Assembly: GCF_000972845.2 (NCBI RefSeq)
Contig: NC_040025.1
Location: 16,742,126-16,806,125, forward strand
Origin: Larimichthys crocea
Lineage: Eukaryota; Chordata; Actinopteri; Sciaenidae
Direction: 5' to 3'
Length of the DNA: 64,000 nt
The notes beneath the pieces were generated by a model. That model was not told the origin of the DNA, did no database searches, and was given only the letters and a program-made list of their open reading frames with translations. Positions 26,671 to 40,007 of this stretch are shown piece after piece. Each line of letters opens with the position of its first letter. Within the stretch, counting starts at the first letter, position 1. The position numbers and the translations under genes are program-made.

Positions 26671-28916
26671 TTTTCTATATCAATATTATATTTATGCTAT
26701 ATTATTAATGTATTGTATGTAAATAAATGTTGGAGTCATAAAGCGTTGGAATACAAGTTGCTTTGTTTTGTTCAATCAAAATTTTAAAAGCCTTTCATTT
26801 TTGTCATTATATAAAAATAAATGTGATCAGATATATTTGTTTGTATGTCCTTGTAAATTAGAGTTTGAAACCGAAAACTACAAACAATGTAGCACTGAAA
26901 GAATAAAATGTGACTTCCTGGGAGTGCATGCGCTCTGAAACAACAACAATCTCAAAATGTTTCACTCTACATCCGGAATTATCCGCACTGATGTGTGTGG
27001 GCTGGAGTCAAGCACTTTCAACTCCATCACACAACAAAGAAGAGGACGAGTCTTGTGTCAGCATCGACTCAGTGGCCCTCTTTGACTGTTTGTTTGTTCG
27101 TTCCATTTATATCCCTCCATCCAGCCGTCCCCTGACCCCCTCACTTCCCGGAGCCTAATAGGTGACTCCATGAGGGAGTGTCTGGATTCACTCCAGTTCA
27201 TGTCCTCTCTGAATTACCAACATTGTCAAGTCCCTATTGTCTAAATGCCAAGGTGACAGAAAACAAAAGATATGCTTAAACCATGCGGATATGTGTGTGT
27301 GTGCGTGTGCGTGTGTGTGTGTGTTTCTGCTGACAAAGCTACAGAAAAGCAGACATAAACGTCTTGCACTCTGCAGTGTTTATGTGTGTGGCTCAAGTTT
27401 CTTATATACAAAGTTTGCATTAGTCTCATGGGGGTCAGTGAGAAGTTGCACTTATGCTTCACTCTACGTGCTGGACAGTGTGTGCAAACAGTGATTCAGG
27501 CCAGCTACAGAAATAGACATGCTAAGTTTAAATCTCTCTCTTACAAACTAGATCACAGAAGCATAAGATTGCCTTGAGTACTTTTAAATGTGATAAACCA
27601 GAGTGGAGTAGATGCAAAAGGACAGGGGCTCTAAGTGTATTATGCAATGTGTTGCATTACTTTAGCAACAGCTGATACTGAACCACTAAAAACACATGTA
27701 ATCTGTGGATGAGGTAACAGCTGGCTCTCTCTCAATCCAACAGAGGCTTTACAAAGCAGCTCAGAGCTGCCACAGTGTGTTCAACAGACGACACTGCACT
27801 ACAGCCAGTCAGCCAGGTAACACCAGGAGCTCCAGTGCCTGTTTACTGATTTCAGTGTACATTAAGACAGAAAACAGCACATCAGCTGCTGCTGTGCTGC
27901 TTCGGACACCTTTCCTTGACTATCTAGGAATACCAGAGGGACAGTTATGCCTCTCTGCAGACAAAAAAATAGCTCTACTTTCCTCTGAGAGTTCAGTCAC
28001 AACCTTCAAGCTGAATAAGTTTACTGCAACAGTTATTTTTCCATGGTATAATACCTTTGAATTAGTATATTTTTAAATGTGAAATCTGAAAAGTAGTTCA
28101 CGTCATTTTCCAGCAGTACAGTACAAATCTTTTGTGGGAAAACTGTCGAATCATACATCGAGTTGACAATAGAGTGTTGCCTTTCAAAATATCTGTATAA
28201 ACATCCCTCATCACTCCAACAAAAAGAAAAAAAAAAGCTAAATCTACTTGGAACTGGATATTGTTTGATCTAGATGAGGCCAGGGATTTTTTCAAATCAC
28301 TCAAATAAAAATTCCCAAACAAAAGTTCATAGTTTGACATATGTTGCTACAAAAAACCTTCCAGTCTACCTCAGGGAAAAAGGAATTTATAGAAGAGGCA
28401 GTCTGCTGCAGGATGGTGAACCAGCACATCACACAGGAAGAAAAACAAGCCATTTATTCATTTTACTGGAAGAGACAAATACACTTAGCCTGTTCAGGCC
28501 AGCCAGTGCAGTCACATTATTGACATTTCATATGCATAGAGGTCTTGGCCTCTCTCTGTTGGTGTTCAGCACATGTGTTCAAGTCCAACATCTTGATGTA
28601 GACTCTAATCTACATGATCTTTATTTGTTTGTTTATTGTTTGGTTTTATCAAAATATTACAAAATTCCATCCATAGTGACCAGACAAACTCACAATGATC
28701 AATCACTGATAAGACTGATGGCATACAGACACAGACACAGTCTGAATAAAAAAAAAAAAACTAAGACTGCTACTCTTGCTCCTCGTCCCACAGCAGAACA
28801 TGTGGCAAAAATCCATTTTAGGCTTGCAACCACACTGGATGATGGATCATTGGTCGAGCACCACCAGAATTCAGTCTTTAACGATCCAGTGGTTAAATAA
28901 GTGATGGTAAATCTGT
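26671..28916. other. Intergenic region and ssr4 3' UTR
   Basis: No coding exon recognised. A GT-rich microsatellite lies at 27290-27325. Moving right, the region becomes the 3' UTR of the minus-strand ssr4 gene. Candidate minus-strand AATAAA signals (tttatt on the + strand) are at 28453-28458 and 28619-28624. Confidence 0.5.
27290..27325. repeat. (GT)n microsatellite, interrupted
   Basis: GT repeat with two GC interruptions. Confidence 0.9.
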
Positions 28917-31421
28917 TTATGCTTGGATGGTGCTCTTAGCGCTGAAGGCCATGTAGTAGACCAGGATACCAATGAGCGCAGCCACCACCTCAGTAGACAC
29001 CCATGGGCCATTCCATGCACCCTGTAGAAAGATGAAAAAATGAATAAATTAAAAGAAAGCTCATCGCAGGTTTACAGAGAAAGGAAAGTCAACAAATGAT
29101 GATCAACTATACAGTCTAGTTTTAGGAACACTCTGAGGTTACTGCTCAGATTGGACCTCATGTCACTTCATAAGTACACAATGACCAGTCAGTCATTTTT
29201 TAAAACTAAGAGTTTGTATTAAAAAAAATGAAATACAAAACAACAGCACTCTAAAAGGATTCATTTCTAAATACACAAAATATTTGTGTAATGTCACACA
29301 ATCCCATAAAAAAAACCTGTTGTACTGAGGGGGGGAATGCTGCGGAAACCATTTATTTAATATTGAAACATTAATTGGTGTGAAATTCTTATTTTAATTT
29401 GGATTGTGTCTAATATAATTATATCTTTAATCTGTTACGTGATTTATGTTTTCTTTAGACTGTTTCTTTAGGAATACTAATACATTAACCTGAAAACCTG
29501 TGATCACCAATGATGCATTATCGCCTTTCAAACTGATATGGCAAATGTGTTAGCAAACAGTCGGCTATTTACACATTCAGCAGATACAGAGCAACATTAG
29601 CATTCATTACATGTCATCTTTCTGGCTGCCTAGTGAACACAAGAGCAATATTCACTCTTTTAGTTTAGTCATCAGCTAGTCACTAATCTTGTCTGTTACC
29701 TGTTCGGTGCTGGGCAGCCAGTGTACAGTTGAGCTTCGAGAGCCGAATGAACCAACAATTAACGAACGCTGTGGGCTGTGACACTATTACTATAAAGCTC
29801 TGTTAAGCTGAGGGCACCTGCAGAGTCTGGGGATACTTCTCTGTGGGTTTATTGCTTCAAGCTAAATCGTTCACACATAAGTAGTGATGTAATTCAATAT
29901 TAATATAAAAACACTAATTTTAGTTGCTTTAATTTGAGAGAGTTTACTCAGCTTCACCACGATTGTGACTGTTGTTCAATCTGAATGTCTTTAGGAGACT
30001 CACCCGGTGGTCAATGTTGACAGAGAAGAGAGGCTCAATGGCATTAACATCTTCATTGTTTCTCTGGGCCTGGAACAAATGAGATTCACACACATAATTT
30101 AAATTAAACAGATTTTACTTAATGGGACAGCACACTGTAAAACAAGTGGAGCTAACTTTGCTTTAAACTTTGATCCACTAACCTTACGCAGGGCACTGTA
30201 GGACTCCTCGTCGAAGAATTTGACCTGATATGTTCCAGAGCTGGCCTGTTTGTGAGGAAGGCTCCAGGACACCTGAGATAAGAAGTCACATGTTGACAAG
30301 TCCTCTCTGACAGGCAGCGTAGTTTGTTTATTGGCTGATGAGGAATGGGTTAAAACTGGGATATGCTAAAAATTAAGTGTGTAGTAAGTGTCAGGACCAA
30401 ATGTGTTCATAGCTGTTCTTAATGGCCAAAATGACAGGATGAAAACCTGCTGTAAGACAGTGGTGATGAATCGTTCAAATCAAGTCAACAGCGCACATTT
30501 TGGATAGTCACTCCTCAAAAACATTCACGGTGTTGTCGTTTGTTTAAACAAAAAGTGACATGATGTAGTTGTGTGAATAATAGAAAAGACGGCTGACTTC
30601 TGTCACACCTTGGGCTGTAGATTTTAAGAGATTCATCTGTGGAGGGACAATAACCCTCGACGGTAACCAACTAGTTAAAACTATCCCATGTCTTACCGTC
30701 AACTAGGAAAAGTTTGGTTCAGGTTGGTCAGAAATAAGAATAGAAGAACTGAGTTTTGCCATTAGACGGGACACAATGCTCAACTCATTATGCCCATATG
30801 ATCAACCTTTGTCAGTATCACCAACTTGATCTAGCCATAAAACACCATAAAACACCATAAATATACATATGAACCTATGGTCAATATCATACCTGGTACT
30901 TGCCAACATCCTGGCCTCTGGTCACAGGGAACTGTCTCCCATTGACATCAGCATACAGAGTCACACTCTGGAGAGGACACACACGATCACACGAGTGAAT
31001 AAACCATCAATACATGATCAGGCTGTCAGTGTGTCGCAGGTGTGGGACTGTTACCTGCGCTCCGTTGGCACAGGCCAGGCTCAGTTCAACGATGAAGACA
31101 GACTCAGAGGAGATTACAGCGTCCGAGGTGGTGTAGGCCGACGGAGTGATCGCCGGGTCTGTGCAGCTCTCTCCTGTCAGCACACAGAGCAGAGCTGGGG
31201 TTAGCAATCTCGGACACCAATGCATCATCTGGACAGTATCAACAATTTACACACGACATTTATATCCCACCTAAGACGAGGACACACAGGAGTGATTAAC
31301 TAGCTACTAGCTGGTTCTGGTTAGCATCACGGGCTGATTAATCTCTCTCCCACCGGGTCCCCGCTGACTTACCGGAGCAGGCGACCACCAGCAGAGCGAG
31401 GAAGGCGGCTATCCGAATCAT
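28917..31421 (-). CDS. ssr4: Translocon-associated protein subunit delta
   Basis: Subunit of the TRAP complex that sits beside the Sec61 channel in the ER membrane and helps secretory proteins enter the ER. Six coding exons in gene order: 31373-31421, 31055-31173, 30893-30967, 30183-30272, 30004-30069, 28917-29021. They give 167 aa with closed phases; human SSR4 is 173 aa. The first 16-17 residues form a hydrophobic signal peptide ([16 protein letters not shown]). The luminal domain has two conserved cysteines (ESCTDP and LACANG) that form the family disulfide. Other family words are [19 protein letters not shown] and [14 protein letters not shown]. One transmembrane helix near the C-terminus ([17 protein letters not shown]) leaves a short cytosolic tail. 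All splice sites are GT-AG. The first exon lies just left of a 40-bp minisatellite, so the promoter is confined to a short interval. Confidence 0.96.
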
Positions 31422-31639
31422 CGTGCTGTCCGAGATGTTTTCTGGGAGGTTCTGTGTTGTTCCTGAGGTCCAGCTGCTGAACTGCACTGCTGCTTTCACA
31501 CCGACACAAGGAGAAAGTCCACCTCAGCTCAGCACGCCGCACCACTGCGCCTGCGCCGCAGTGACGTGGACTGTTGCGCCGCGAAGCTTTCTGGGAAGTT
31601 TCGCTGTCGACACGTCATCTGAATGAAAATGATTTTTAA

Positions 31640-32285
31640 CTGTCATTTAAACTTTATTTAAACTTTATAACGCTTCATACTGTCATTTAAACTTTATTTA
31701 AATGTTATAACGCTTCATACTGTCATTTAAACTTTATTTAAACTTTATAACTCTTCATACTGTCATTTAACTTTATTTAAACTTTATAACTCTTCATACT
31801 GTCATTTAAACTTTATTTAAACTTTATAACTCTTCAAACTGTCATTAAACTTTATTTAAACTTTAAAATAACTCTTCATACTGTCATTTAAACTTTATTT
31901 AAACATTATAACTCATCATTCTGTCATTTAAACTTTATTTAAATTTTATAACTTTTCATACTGTCATTAAACTTTATACTAACTCTTCATACTGTCATTT
32001 AAACTTCATTTAAATTGTATAACTCTTCATACTGTCATTTAAACTTTATTTAAACATAACTCTTCATACTGCCATTTAAACTTTATTTAAACTTTATAAC
32101 TCTTCATACTGTCATATAAACTTTATAACGCTTCATACTGTCATTTAAACTTTATTTAAACTTTATAACGCTTCATACTGTCATTTAAACTTTATCTAAA
32201 CTTTATAACTCTTCATACTGTCATTTAAACTTTATTTAAACTTTAGAACTCTTCATGCTGTCAGTTAAACTTTATAACTCTTTAT
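31640..32285. repeat. 40-bp minisatellite upstream of ssr4
   Basis: About 16 tandem copies of a 40-bp unit containing TGTCATTTAAACTTTATTTA followed by AACTTTATAACTCTTCATAC. The first copies repeat at exactly 40 bp (31641, 31681, 31721, 31761). Later copies vary by 1 bp indels, point changes and deletion of one half-unit (as near 31965 and 32110). The unit itself contains a duplicated half (AAACTTTA). It starts about 220 bp upstream of the ssr4 start codon. Confidence 0.97.
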
Positions 32286-33174
32286 TGATCTATTATCTCT
32301 ATTTGAGACACATCCCAGAAGTAGGCTACATAAGTAAAAAAGAGCTCAGCACCTTCATTTTTGACATTTTCTTATAATACTAAGGTATTTATACTGTATT
32401 TAATAAGATTTTTATGCACAGCCTCTACTTGTGATGGAGTAAATTACAAGTAAATAATAAGTCACCACTGAATTCATTCCTATGGTTTAAAGATTTTCTC
32501 TATCTTTACTTTTAACCCTAATCATAAGCAAAAGAAGTGCAATGTACACATCCTGCATTTTCCAGTCCTCATATTTTAAAACATTGAAGAAAAAAAGTGA
32601 GAAAAGACAAAATATTTATTTGGCAGGTAGCAGATATATACAGACAAATCATAAAGTGTGACCCAAGTTACAAATAATTAATATATACAAAGTCCATACA
32701 GCTACAGTTTTCACAGTTTTCTTAACTATCTGACTCCATATCAGTTTGGGAAACAGATATGTATGTGCACATTTGTTTGTTTGTACTGACTAAAAATCAT
32801 TGAGAAAGTTTGTCTTAATCTGAAAACAGTTTGATATCAAAAGCCTACACAGATGCATGTAGTTGCATAACCACATTCAGCAGGACACAAATACATCTGT
32901 GCATTTCAAGTAATCCACATTGTACTGCAGGTCTGCAGTCACAGCAGGGTTCTGCTGTACAAAGCATAAATGAAAGAGCTTCTGAGTAGGGAGCCACCCT
33001 GTGGGAATAAGCTCAAATCAACAGGGACAGCAGAGAAGTGACTATGGGTCAGTGATCCCAGTCTTCTAGAAATAGATGTGCTGAAAGCTACTGTCAGAGC
33101 ACATAACCTTACACCTCAGTTTTCATTTGTATCATCGCTTCTTCTTTCCGTGTCATCTGCTGATGCCAGTCCTC
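32286..33174 (-). other. arhgap4 3' UTR and spacer
   Basis: No coding exon seen. It lies between the arhgap4 stop codon and the minisatellite. A minus-strand AATAAA (tttatt at 32615-32620) is the best polyadenylation signal and would give a 3' UTR of about 560 nt. Confidence 0.55.
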
Positions 33175-36100
33175 TCAGTCCAACAGATCGCCTCCTTTGA
33201 AAAGCCCTGCACCTTTCCCCTTGCGTCCATCCCGCTTCCCTTTCTTTTGGGGAGCTTGGGCAGAGTATTTAAGCTTGGGAGAGCAGGGTTCCTGCGTCAC
33301 TTGCCGCGAGAGAAGCTCCTTGAAGACTGAGTCCATTTGGCGACAGACATCCTGTGAGATGAAATTGGAGTTGAGAGAGGGGAAAAAGACAAAACTCTTT
33401 GTTCTGTACACTGTCTTCTGATTATGTTTGTCAGTACAGCCATAATGTACTATTGTCATAAAATCATTAGTAATTTGTGCTGCTTTCTAGGTCACTTTAA
33501 AACAGACCTTGTCTACTTGAACAGAAATATCCTCAGCAGATGAGAGTTGCTGAGATCTGTATGCAAAAAGAGAGATCAGAAAACACTCATTTCGGCACAC
33601 AAACAAGTAATGTGTAATGCTGCAACATTCAGTGGTACTCACTCTCTGCGCACATTGCCAGGAGAGTGGACACGCTTTGGCTTGCACTGTGGCCCAACAG
33701 GAATCTGAAGCAATAACTTCCCACCTGAAGTGACGCCGCCACCTGCTGGTCCACCTATGAACTTATTTTGGTCAATTGAACCGCTGCTGTTGGCTCTAGG
33801 ACGCTCTGTTTTTTTCTGTGTTGGTGCTGCGAATGACCTGGTGCTGCTGTCAGCTTCCACCTCTGTAAGCACATCACACTGTGAGGCATCTTTTTCAAAG
33901 ACACCACCACAGCCTAAAGACATCATAAAGCACATGGACTTACCCTCTTTGCTATTGTTGTACTCTGCTTCTACATCTCCTTCTTCAATGATGGGCTCAC
34001 TATAAAAAAAATAAAAATAAAAACAGGAATGCCCTCAGATAATGACTCAACCATACATTGTATTAGTGTTGTGTGTATGAAAATCTTCTCTCTTACCAGT
34101 CATCCTGTTCTAGTGTCATGCATTTCTCATACACCGGCCCTTGTAATTCACTCTGGCTGGGGAAGATACTTTCATGTTGGAGGATGATGTTCTTCACCAG
34201 GGCATTTATCTGAGGTTGCATGGCGACAACATCATCATCATTAGCCCCTCTTACGAGGGTGGGGCCAAAACACACAGCCAGGTTATAAGGCTGCATCATG
34301 TTCTCGTCACTGTATTGAGACACACTGGAGGTAGAGAAGCACAGTATTATACAGTGGCCCTCTTACATTTATCCAATACACATATTAGACAAGTTTACAA
34401 AAATAATATCACAACTTTACCTAAACCCGTCTCTTACAAACAATTTCCCAGGGAATGTCCTGGTACTACTACATTAATTTAAAATATATAAACATTATTG
34501 TGCGTAAACTATTTGCCCTTTCTTATTTTGTGTTTTATGTCCATCTGTCAAGATACTTTTTAAAATGGGTCATCTCGCTGTCTTTATTTTGTGAACAAAC
34601 AAACCTATACTAGATTTTAAAAAGAAAAAGTCACCAATCCAGTAGTTTTGTGTAGAAATGTCAAATCAAGTCACCATACTGTGTCTGTCTTAGAGGCAAT
34701 ATTAGATGCTCCCATGAAAAATGAGTTGGTTGTGCACATTTGGCTCTGACGGAACATGAAACCGGTAAAAAAACAAAATATTTGTTCCTTCCTCTTTCCA
34801 GAATGAAACTTTTTGGTTTCCGGTTCACGATTCTTTTTGTAGATACACATCCTGAATGATGACGGCTGTGTTGAAATACTCACTGATGAAGGAATGCAAA
34901 GAGATATCTCATGACAATGATGACAGGCTCAGGGTAAGAAGAGATGACCATTTTGAGCTGAGCTGCTCTCTCTGCCTCGTTCTTTATTTCTGAAGAATGG
35001 TGATGAAAGAAAGATTAGCTTCTGCTGTATGCTCATTTGACATGTCATCTCACACACGCATTTTCACACCCACTTACGGGCATGCTCCAGGAGTTGGCTG
35101 GTGCTATCAATTGGGAAGAGGGGATTCTCCAGATCTCTGAAGTAGAGCTTCAGCACTCCAGCAACAGAGTCCAGATCATAGCCACGCTCGGCTAGGGGGT
35201 CCTCTCCTGCAGGGGAAGCCCACAGCACACTGCCACACATTATTAATGCTCCACGGAGAGGGTGAGCTACTGTACAGATCCATGCGGGTCATGCAAACAC
35301 ACACACAAAAACATATACAGGCCTACCTCGCTCAAATGCATCCCTCAGATTGTTGACCTCCATCCTAGGCCCCGGCACTCTAAAAATCCCTTCATGGTGG
35401 AGACCTGATAGACAGATTATTATGAATTCCTCAGTACACTAAACTAGCTGTGCATTTCACTGCTTACATTTAAAATGATGCGTATAACCATTAAAACAAC
35501 TTTAAAAATGTATAGAACTTTATAGACAGTATTTGTGTAATCACTATCACTGGCAGAAGGGGGTAGACAACGGTCATGAACTGCAGGTTTAAATGTTACA
35601 AGACTTTTTCTATCATCTTGTGCATTTTAGCTAGAAATGTGCATCTGCGGTTCTGATGTTCACTCTCAAATACTCACCATTGAGATTGATGAAGCAGATG
35701 CAGCTTTGCACGATAATTGGAATCTGTTGACCTGATGCCTGAAGTGCAAATGTAGTGGAGAATTTAAAACGGCAAGTCTAACACTGCAAACTGAATAAAA
35801 GAAAAGTGAACTGAATGTACCGTGAGAGAGAAATGCTAAAAAGAGGAAATGGTTAAATTAAGTAATAATGGTGGTAGCTAGTTACCTTTATGAAGGACAG
35901 CATGTCTCCATTGAACAGTTTATGGTTGTGCATCAAATTAGCACTCGAATGATTCTTCCTGATACGCATGGACTTTTCACTGTACCTGCAGAGCCAGATA
36001 CACAACAGTGTTCACAATTAAACTAAGGACACAATGACTCAATAAGATAGCCCTTAAAAAAATAATTATATTCATACCTAGGCTGATGTCCATTTGATGC

Positions 36101-39100
36101 TTCAGCTAAGTGGAACCAAAGCACAAAAAGAATAAGAACCATCTTAAATTAACTATGCAAAAATATATTCTATGCAGAAATATATTCAAATAAATTATGG
36201 ATTTACAACTTGGTTGGAGGAACAAAAAAAAGAAAGAAAAAAAAAAGGAAGAACAATTTAGTAGAGAAGCATAACCCTACAGTAGACCAATAGACACTTC
36301 AGCAGTTTGCCTTTTTGTGTTGTTCTGTATGAAATGCAGAAGTGATACCTTTTTCCACAGCCACTTTAAGCTGATCATGTTTGGCTTGCAGTTTAGATAT
36401 CAGGGAGCCGCCTACAAGAAACTCCTTTATTCTCTGTAAAACAAATCATATGCATTTTATTTTATCATTATCATGCTGTCACCATCAGTCACAGTAATTC
36501 TTCAACCAAAACCCAATTAGCAAACCACATCTGCATATTCACCAACTCTAAACTAGTTTAAAGTGTTGTAATACTTTAGATTGGTCCTGAGAACCCCCTG
36601 CTTCAAATGCAACCGGCCAATTTCTGTTTTGAAGTGCTTGTAACTGTTAACAGTTGTCACCTCTCCCCTCTGACACGCACTCCAAGGAAGAAGAAGAAAC
36701 TATGGCTGTCTGTTAATCTAATGTAATAAATCTAATGTAATAAAATAATCAAAGAGTTTATCTGAAAAAAAACACAAAGAAAAAAAAAGCTCAAGAGGAA
36801 CTACGAAGAAAGGTCAGCTATGTGTAAATTACATTTACAATAAGCTCATATGTTAGCAAGTTTATCCTCTGTACCAGAACTCTTCAGAAACCTTCTTTAA
36901 TCTTAGTCAATAACTATCAATAATGTCTGATTTTGGTCTTGATCTGGTTTCAACCCCTCAAAGTCTTGGTCTTTGAGCACTGTGGTCTTGGATTATGACT
37001 TGGTTTTTTAGGTGGTCTGGACTACAACATTGCAATTTATTACTCTGGTTCATTACTTCACAAAACAGACTCACAGTGGTGTAAAGGTTTTCTATTTCCT
37101 GAAGGTTGGTCCTGCGTCGGGTCACACTGGGCTTGACCATCAGGTTCTCAGTGCTGCCCTCCTGGGCCGCGCTGATGCCGAGCTCAAGATCATCTTCGCT
37201 AATACTCTCCAGCAGGGAAGCCTGGGCTGCCGACATGCTCTTTTTAGCCTGAGGCAGAGATAACAACTCTATATTATGCTTTTGAATGACTATAATTAAA
37301 ATGCAGAATAGAAATTATGGTAACTAAAATATGAGAGTCTGAGATTGTTGAAAGGCCATTGCAACTTGAGCACGTAGGAATAATAAAAACAAGTGGGGCA
37401 TCAGGGTTTTAGTGATTCAGACTGGAAATGTGCTCTTTAATCAAACACAATCCTGTCATTTACTGACCTAGACAGAAATTGTGCAAGTCTATATGGTCTA
37501 TATGGGCTGCAGCGATGCTCACAGTGTGGCAAAGATTATGAAAATAAAATAAATTTCAGTCGTGGCATGCTGAGGCTCATTGTGGCCTATAATGTTGCAA
37601 TGAGGTTGCTGCTTCAGGTCCCTATGTGGCATAGTGTCAGCCAGTTGTTGACATATCAGGCATGATGTGCAGTTTTATGTGCTGCTTGGTTGAGTCAGAA
37701 AGGCAACAAAGAGGTTTTAACCAGGAAGAGCTGCTCTCTGTACTCAGGCTCAGAAAACACAGGCGATATAGCCTACATAGTTTTTTGTGGTTTTATCTTG
37801 AATGTCTTGGACACTTTGGTTTTTCCCCCACGTGTTTATTTGAGCTTAGGACATCTACATCAATAAAACATGGTTAAGAAAGCCTGGGTTATAATAAAAG
37901 GTGTTGCGTTGTGTACTCCACCTCCTCTGTGTCCTGGGTAACTGCCTTCAGTCTGGTTTGTATCTGTTTGAATCTGGTCTCCAGCTCACATCTCATCTCA
38001 CACTCTGCACTGACCTCAGACACCTGACAGAAACAACAGTGTAGAGTTGATGCAAAACAGCTGAATAATCCACTGAACACATACAAACACAGAATACAGA
38101 CCTGGTCTCCATCATGAGGCTGATAAGAGAAGCGAAGGGGCATGCAGAAGGTGTTATAGTGGTCCTGCAGGAGGCTGTCTCTATCATGAATCTGGTCCAG
38201 TTCGGATACAGTGACTTGGAGCTGTTGCAGCCCTGTACCCAGGTTCTCCTGGGTCCGTCGCCGACTGGACAGGTAGGCATTCATTACCCGACTCAAAGAG
38301 ACGTGGTACCCTACATCTGCACACTGAGGGAGGCAATAAAAATTCAGACAGTAATCACACATATAATTAGGGTGCTGTCAGATGATATTTTAAAGTGATG
38401 TCTCTAATGTGTGATGTGACACCCAGTGTCAAAGGTTTTATTGATTGGGGCATGATAGTAAAAGGCGCTGCTGCATATCATTGCTGATGTGGCGTGAATG
38501 GCACGAGTGGTGTGAATAAAATGTTGAGCAATACATAGTGTTTCTGTTTGAAAGAAGAAAAAATAAAAAGCAGCAGATACAACCACACGTGTGAACTGAT
38601 GCACTCACATCTATGAGAGCAGAGATGTCTTGAAGGTAGTATTTATTCATGGAGGCGTTGGCTGCGGCCAAGTTCAGAAGGTAATCATTTCGAGCCTTGC
38701 TGCACTTCAGGTAGATGTCTTGGACCTTACCTTGTCTCTATGGCACATAGACAATTATCAATAAGTGATTAAACAGACATATACATGCATATGCACATGA
38801 ACAATACTACATAAAAAGGGTATTCATTTACTTTCTCTATCAACCGCTCCAGTTTCTTGGCAGCACTCTGCTTCTGCTTTTCTTCTTGTTTCTCTGCCTC
38901 CTTCAGTTTCCCCTCTGCACACACATACTCTGAGTGGTACTGGTAGTATGTCCGCCATGCCTGCATACAGATACAAACAGTCACACTTTGCTTTGTTTGT
39001 GTTGTAGAGGAAAGTGTTTTGGGTGGTTGTTTTCACACTTACAGTCTGCAGCTCTGTGGTAACCTTGAGCAGTCCATCTTGCAACTGAATACAGATGTCT

Positions 39101-40007
39101 TTACTCTGAAGACAAAATACCACAAAGTTAGACGGCATCGTTTGGGAAGAACACAGTGAACCAAAAAATATTTATTTTAAAGTCACTTTAAAATAAATAC
39201 AGGAGTGAGTCAGAAAAGGAAAGAAGTAGAATCACTAGAGTCAGTTGCACTGCACAGGTACAAACTTGTCTCATATGCTTGTGTTTGATGGGTGCCAGTT
39301 TGCATATCTTCATATTGTACCTTCTTGGCAAGACGTTGTGTGTAATCCAGGCAGTGTGTGAGGGGTTGGATGAGGAAATTGTTGCAGCTCTCACTCAGTC
39401 CATTGTGGTCCTTACTTTCTTGGCGAGTTTGGGACAGCAGAGCCAGCCAGACCTGGGCCACTGAGTGACTACTGGGCTCCTTTCTGAGCATATGTAAAGG
39501 ATGAAAGGAACACAGGGACACATCTATATAAAGATACAACCAGAAATGCTTCACAACTGCATCCTAAAATGAAGTTGTTTCTAGTTCATTGTATGCACTG
39601 TCAAATTGCTATTACCTCTTGATTCTGGAAGTGAAACGTTCAGCTAGTTTATCGAGGGAGCGGGCATACTCGCTTTCAATCTCGCCCCGTCGTCGCAGGT
39701 AGTCTGACAGGTCCTGCAGCTGCTGGCTCTTCTGCTCTAGTTGCAAGTCCAACACCTTCAGCTGGTCTGTAAGCTGGCAACGTACATCTGAAAGGAAAGA
39801 AAAGAGGGTGAGAAAGACGCACACCCATGCCCACGCGAGAATGACTCATTCTGAAAGTTTTACTGTAGATGACAAACAGATTTTGGAAGTTTAAAACACA
39901 GAGAATAATACTATAGGGGTGATGAACAGTGTTTATTTACCTTTGATTTGTGTGTCATAGTCCACCAAACCAACCTTCTCCTTCCGAAGTTTCACATGTG
40001 AAGCCAT
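33175..40007 (-). CDS. arhgap4: Rho GTPase-activating protein 4 (F-BAR + RhoGAP, no SH3)
   Basis: srGAP-family protein: an F-BAR domain that binds curved membrane, then a RhoGAP domain that stimulates GTP hydrolysis by Rho-type GTPases. Twenty-one coding exons: 39941-40007, 39616-39787, 39321-39483, 39043-39105, 38832-38960, 38609-38737, 38102-38323, 37922-38023, 37075-37248, 36349-36433, 36078-36105, 35886-35985, 35678-35738, 35327-35404, 35078-35206, 34884-34989, 34097-34324, 33944-33999, 33643-33862, 33508-33556, 33175-33351. They make 845 aa with all phases closing; human is about 946. F-BAR words: YDTQIK, EIESEYARSLDKLAERF, FSYQPHDGDQ. RhoGAP: GIFRVPG with the arginine finger near residue 507, DLDSVAGVLKLYFR, SDENMMQPYNLAVCFGPTL. 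The C-terminus keeps MDSVFKELL. The SH3 domain expected after GPVYEKCM is absent. One donor, at 37921 (gtggag), is weak. Confidence 0.93.

Noticed and set aside
28274..28900. 208-codon frame on the + strand opposite the ssr4 3' UTR
   Set aside because: No recognisable domain, composition follows AT-rich DNA, contains an A-tract-encoded lysine run, and overlaps the minus-strand ssr4 3' UTR.
30869..31204. Plus-strand frame across ssr4 exons 2 and 3
   Set aside because: It is the antisense shadow of true ssr4 exons, which have matching splice sites and clear homology on the minus strand.
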